Shown here: one piece after another, positions 7,382 to 10,683 of the stretch | Numbering within the stretch: the stretch's first letter is position 1 | Layout of the letters: each line of letters opens with the position of its first letter | NCBI GenBank assembly: GCA_016839865.1 | Contig: JAEOTN010000237.1 | Coordinates: 1-10,683, forward strand | Length of the DNA stretch: 10,683 nucleotides | Reading direction: 5' to 3' | Origin: Promethearchaeota archaeon | Lineage (GTDB): Archaea; Asgardarchaeota; Lokiarchaeia; Sigynarchaeales; MK-D1 | Translations under genes and position numbers: made by a program | Notes under the pieces: model-generated | Database searches by the model: none | Told to the model about the DNA's origin: nothing | What the model saw: the letters and a program-made list of their open reading frames with translations, nothing else

Positions 7382-10300
7382 ACAGAAGAACCAAACAAAT
7401 CCTTAAAGTTGTAATCCTTATAGCAGGAATTTTTATATTTGAAGGGATCGCTCTTGGATTAGTTAATTTGAACCCTCCCGAATATTTTACTCCACGCACA
7501 GTGAATGGATATAAAGAAGATTTCTATCAGTTTGGTCAAACCCATCGGAATACAACAGGATTGTTTATCGAGCCCACAATGGAAGCAAACTATCATGCAA
7601 GTCATTCCATTAATCGCACTGAGTCACAACTTGCCAGTTCCCCTATTAGAGATCCTTTATCAAACGCAAGTCTTGCAGAATGGGATTATAACTATCTTTT
7701 CGAGAAGCAAAATGAAGATGGAGGCCATTCTGACGCTGCCGGTTCAGGATCTATCATGTCTTCATTCCATGTTGTCTCTACGATTGATTTCCTTAACGAC
7801 ACGTGGTTAAACCAAACAAAACACACTGAAAGTATTGATCTGCTCATTGATTTTCTAAATGATACCCTCAATGAAGATGGAGAGGGTTTCAAAGAAAATG
7901 TACAAACAAACGAATCTGATATTCATTCAACATATTATGGAGTTGCATTAGCACATAGATTTGGACTAAATGATTTGCTGAATAACTATACTACAAATAT
8001 TACAAATTATGTTAACAATTTACGCGTAGGTGGGTATCTAAGAAGTGCTTCTTCAGGTAATCCAGATCCGGAATCCACCTATTATGCAATTCAAACAGTT
8101 CTCAGTTTGGGTTACACATATGATGCATTAGAGACGGGACAACTATCGTCGTATCTTAATTCTTTATTCAATACGACTACTGCTGGTTATGCTCCACTCC
8201 CAGGAGATACTTCAGATGTAGAATCTACATATTTCACACTTGCATCAATGTATACTCTGGGTTTGACCGTACCAAATGTCACGGAAACATTGGATTTTAT
8301 AACCCGTTGTCAAACCTTGCGTGGAGGATTTCAGAAATTAGATGTTTCAGAGGACCCTGACGGCACTGAAACATTTAAAGCGGGTTGGACAGGTTCCAAT
8401 GCCTTGAGATTATTGCGAGATTATGAAGGGAGAGTAATCACCGATAATATTACGGATTATTATACCTGGTTAAGTGAATTTCAAGCATTAAATGCGTTGT
8501 TTGGTCATATATCTGTGGAATCCAATTATTGGGGTGTTCGTTCCTCACATTTAATGGGATATGCAGATAATATAAATTATACAAGTAAAGTCAATATTAC
8601 ACAATTTCTGGATCAGTGTTATGATCCCGTGCATGGAGGGATTGGGGCAACACCAGGAGAAAACTCCAGCTTATCATCTACTTATGCTGCATTAGAAACT
8701 TATGATATGATGGGTGTTCTCATTAATTTCACGAGTAACAATTTAAAGAGAAATAAGACCATCGAGTTTATTGTTAGTCAACAAAATGATGATGGAGGTT
8801 TCAAAATGGGTAATGACACAAGTACATTAGAAACACTCGGAGTTCTAGCTGGTTTTTCCAATACAACTACCTATGATACAAACGAATCCTCTACCCAAAG
8901 CACATTCTTCGCTATGGCATCTTTGTTTAAACTAAACGCAAGATTTGCAGCAAATAGGACTACTTTAATTCATTGGTTAAGAGCAGGTCAGAATCCCGAC
9001 GGAGGTTATGGAAACCAAATTGGATATCATAGTGATGTAACTTCGTCATATTATGCCTTAAACACTATTCAATTACTTGGACAAAACCCTATGTCTAAAA
9101 TAGCTTTGACCGAATTCATAAAAAATGCTCAAACAACGGATGGAGGATTTGCTCCTCTCCCGTTGTTAGCCAGTTATCTGGATTCCAGTCCATCTTTTTC
9201 AGTGACTTTTATGGCATCACGTTCATTGTATGATTTAAACTCCCAACCTGAAGATGTTGTGTTATTAACAGAATGGTTTGAAGGTTGTTACAGCCAAACA
9301 ACAGAAAGTATTGGTGATACTCCTGGATTTGGTGCTGATCTTCGCAACGTTGCAGATGCTATTGAGATCATTGACGAAATTCGCATCGACCAGGGTTTTG
9401 ATCCAACACCATGGAATAGAATGATAACCACTGTGTTAATTATCGAATCTGCATTGCTCTTGCTGTTTCTAATATTCCGAATGTTTGCAGTAATTGGAAT
9501 TTCAATCACTAAACGGGTAAAAGACACTCTGAAAATAGGAAAACGATTTAATGTTGCATACTTACAACAATTCCCAGCAATAAATTGTGAGAATCTTACA
9601 ATATTTGCTGGCGGTAAGACAATAATAGATCAATTATCTTTAAAACTAGAACATGGACAGATTCTTGGAGTGTTAGGAGAATCTGGCGCAGGTAAATCCA
9701 CGTTTGTGAAAGCAATACTTGGAATGCGTAAATTTACAGGTGTAAATGAAGTATATGGAATGGATATCAAGAAAAATGCGTCACGAATTCGTCCTCTCTA
9801 TGGATATGTCCCTCAAGATCTGTCAAAAATATATCATGATTTCACCGTAATGGACAATTTGATGTATTTTGGATTACAATACGGATTAACAGAAAGAGAG
9901 ATTCTCCGTAAAGGAAGACGGTTGTTGCGATCTTTAGAAATTGAAGAAAAAGAAAATGAATTTATTAGGAACTTATCAGGAGGTCAAAAACGAAGAGCTA
10001 GTATTGCGATTGCATTAATCCATAGTCCAATTTTCTGTGTTCTTGATGAACCAACTTCTGGATTAGATCCTGTGATTCGTGAGAACTTATGGCTTGCTCT
10101 CACAGATTTAAATGAACAGTTCAATACTACATTAATAGTTATTTCACACTATCCAGAAGAGAGTAGATTCTGTCATGCGGTTGCAATTTTCGGCAGAAAT
10201 AGGGGATTGATCGATTATGGGCATCCAAAAGAGTTGTTAAATCAAATGCCCGGTGGAGGGAGAGCTATACATTTGACATTCAAAGAAATTCATGAGGACG

Positions 10301-10518
10301 CTGGTGAAAAACTCGAACAAATTGAAGGAATTGAGAAAGCTTTGGAAATAGAAGTTGGTCAACATTTCGCCGTATATTCAGATGATAACTTGCTGGAATT
10401 AGAAGCAAAAATCTCCAATATATTTGGTGGGGGTTCAATACAATCTTTAAATCAATCGGATGCGAAAATGGAGAGTTATTTCCGTTATAAATCAATGGAG
10501 GTTCCGGATCTTGACTGA
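7378..10518 (+). CDS. membrane-anchored prenyltransferase-repeat ectodomain fused to ABC ATPase
   Basis: A 1046-residue protein with an unusual layout. A TM segment at about 8-29 is followed by an extracellular region (about 30-681), a second TM segment at about 684-707, and a complete ABC ATPase. The extracellular part has ten or eleven helical repeat units with GGF/GGY-type turns, as in protein prenyltransferase beta subunits and squalene cyclases, which form alpha/alpha toroids. No squalene-cyclase DxDD motif is seen, and no clear Asp/Cys/His zinc site of protein prenyltransferases, so ligand binding is more likely than catalysis. It carries 21 N-x-S/T sequons. The ATPase has Walker A GESGAGKS (Lys773), GYVPQ, LSGGQ (866-870), Walker B with Asp890-Glu891 and H-loop His924, then a C-terminal domain like that of the preceding ATPase. 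Two TM segments place ectodomain and ATPase on opposite sides of the membrane. The likely role is to couple an extracellular receptor or substrate-presenting toroid to the transporter. The cargo is unknown. Confidence 0.85.
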   Translation: MNRRTKQILKVVILIAGIFIFEGIALGLVNLNPPEYFTPRTVNGYKEDFYQFGQTHRNTTGLFIEPTMEANYHASHSINRTESQLASSPIRDPLSNASLAEWDYNYLFEKQNEDGGHSDAAGSGSIMSSFHVVSTIDFLNDTWLNQTKHTESIDLLIDFLNDTLNEDGEGFKENVQTNESDIHSTYYGVALAHRFGLNDLLNNYTTNITNYVNNLRVGGYLRSASSGNPDPESTYYAIQTVLSLGYTYDALETGQLSSYLNSLFNTTTAGYAPLPGDTSDVESTYFTLASMYTLGLTVPNVTETLDFITRCQTLRGGFQKLDVSEDPDGTETFKAGWTGSNALRLLRDYEGRVITDNITDYYTWLSEFQALNALFGHISVESNYWGVRSSHLMGYADNINYTSKVNITQFLDQCYDPVHGGIGATPGENSSLSSTYAALETYDMMGVLINFTSNNLKRNKTIEFIVSQQNDDGGFKMGNDTSTLETLGVLAGFSNTTTYDTNESSTQSTFFAMASLFKLNARFAANRTTLIHWLRAGQNPDGGYGNQIGYHSDVTSSYYALNTIQLLGQNPMSKIALTEFIKNAQTTDGGFAPLPLLASYLDSSPSFSVTFMASRSLYDLNSQPEDVVLLTEWFEGCYSQTTESIGDTPGFGADLRNVADAIEIIDEIRIDQGFDPTPWNRMITTVLIIESALLLLFLIFRMFAVIGISITKRVKDTLKIGKRFNVAYLQQFPAINCENLTIFAGGKTIIDQLSLKLEHGQILGVLGESGAGKSTFVKAILGMRKFTGVNEVYGMDIKKNASRIRPLYGYVPQDLSKIYHDFTVMDNLMYFGLQYGLTEREILRKGRRLLRSLEIEEKENEFIRNLSGGQKRRASIAIALIHSPIFCVLDEPTSGLDPVIRENLWLALTDLNEQFNTTLIVISHYPEESRFCHAVAIFGRNRGLIDYGHPKELLNQMPGGGRAIHLTFKEIHEDAGEKLEQIEGIEKALEIEVGQHFAVYSDDNLLELEAKISNIFGGGSIQSLNQSDAKMESYFRYKSMEVPDLD
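7711..9333 (+). repeat. tandem prenyltransferase/squalene-cyclase-type repeats within the fusion protein
   Basis: Protein-level repeats of about 44-69 residues. The turn motif lies near residues 114 (NEDGGH), 165 (NEDGEGF), 218 (VGGY), 270 (AGY), 316 (RGGF), 376 (FGH), 420 (HGGIG), 473 (NDDGGF), 542 (NPDGGY), 589 (TTDGGF) and 650 (GFG). The best units follow F-[IL]-x-x-[CAGQ]-Q-x-x-D-G-G-[FY], then about 10-15 residues, then an S-T/S-Y-Y/F-A-like helix start (ESTYYAI, ESTYFTL, SSTYAAL, TSSYYAL) and an L-x-x-L-G/N end. This is the Prenyltrans repeat pattern of alpha/alpha toroids. The DNA copies have diverged, so this is an old protein repeat and not a recent DNA duplication. Confidence 0.8.
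10497..10502 (+). promoter_or_regulatory. consensus Shine-Dalgarno GGAGGT deciding the TTG start at 10511
   Basis: A perfect GGAGGT lies 8 bases before a TTG at 10511, within the last codons of the fusion gene. In the TTG frame no ATG lies close by, and the frame is open to the end of the window, so this site is the main evidence for the start. Confidence 0.65.
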
Positions 10519-10683
10519 TAGTGGTAACTCAGGCGATAAAGGCAGCAAACCCAAAGTTTCGGTTTATTTCCTGATACGTGAAGAAGTTTTAGATACTTTA
10601 ACCCAATATGAGAAATTTTGGTTGATATTTAAGGATGGAACATACGGATTGGCAGGATTATTAGACCTTAATTACAAAAAATC
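10511..10683 (+). CDS. uncharacterised protein, 3' partial, TTG start
   Basis: An open frame starts at TTG 10511 and runs off the right edge (57 full codons visible). It overlaps the last 8 bases of the fusion gene and has a consensus GGAGGT at ideal spacing, so it looks like the next, translationally coupled member of the transporter operon. The peptide begins with a polar, Gly/Ser/Lys-rich segment (MTDSGNSGDKGSKPK), then VSVYFLIREEVLDTLTQYEK and a segment ending near GLAGLLDLNYKK. No signal peptide or membrane segment is seen in the visible part, and no family was recognised. A cytoplasmic accessory or regulatory role is only a guess from position. Other starts, such as GTG 10521, lie in a different frame that soon stops. 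Confidence 0.65.
   Translation, partial: MTDSGNSGDKGSKPKVSVYFLIREEVLDTLTQYEKFWLIFKDGTYGLAGLLDLNYKK

Noticed and set aside
7378..10518. The fusion protein as a squalene-hopene cyclase or protein prenyltransferase enzyme
   Set aside because: No DxDD or zinc-ligand set is seen, the repeats are predicted outside the cell, and the partner domain is an ABC ATPase.
10521..10683. GTG at 10521 as the start of the last gene
   Set aside because: Its frame meets a stop codon after 17 codons, while the TTG frame stays open and has a consensus Shine-Dalgarno sequence.

Overview
The window is A+T-rich and densely coded, with every supported gene on the + strand. It most likely comes from an archaeon. Heterodisulfide-reductase-type CCG proteins, oligo-T stretches after genes, apparently SD-less first genes, and ectodomains rich in N-x-S/T sequons all fit that. 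An Asgard-type lineage is plausible because such genomes often carry prenyltransferase-repeat proteins and many Hdr-like genes, but this is inference from content and not proven by the sequence.

Region 1 (1-2075): two tandem, stop/start-overlapping iron-sulfur proteins of the HdrB/HdrD/DsrK (CCG-domain) superfamily. The first is cut by the left edge of the window. The second has two N-terminal 4Fe-4S ferredoxin motifs, a cysteine-less first CCG-like domain, an intact C-terminal CCG domain and a very basic tail. They probably form or join a thiol/disulfide-type redox module at the membrane. An oligo-T stretch follows.

Region 2 (2201-3859): a small class I SAM-dependent methyltransferase, then 45 bp later a methylthioribose-1-phosphate isomerase (MtnA) family protein. 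The isomerase keeps its catalytic Cys and Asp but has a changed, shortened loop after GADRI. Co-transcription is likely. A 14-bp A/T palindrome ending in T5 follows.

Region 3 (3969 to the right edge): an ABC-2-type transporter operon, the most unusual part of the window. It encodes two different but homologous permeases, each with a large sequon-rich extracellular loop. A stand-alone ATPase follows, and then a 1046-residue protein that joins an N-terminal membrane anchor, about 620 residues of extracellular prenyltransferase/squalene-cyclase-type repeats, a second membrane segment and a complete second ABC ATPase. Junctions are 3-bp spaced, TAATG-overlapped or ATGA-overlapped and carry Shine-Dalgarno-like sequences, so the genes are probably translationally coupled. 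A further gene starts at a TTG at 10511 behind a perfect GGAGGT, overlaps the fusion gene by 8 bp and runs off the right edge.

The natural reading of region 3 is one heteromeric machine: two permeases forming the membrane core, two non-identical ATPases driving it, and one ATPase physically tethered to an extracellular alpha-toroid receptor. The cargo cannot be read from sequence. A hydrophobic, isoprenoid or glycan ligand is a hypothesis from the repeat fold only. No RNA genes, CRISPR arrays or mobile elements were seen, and no gene-free stretch exceeds 300 bases.
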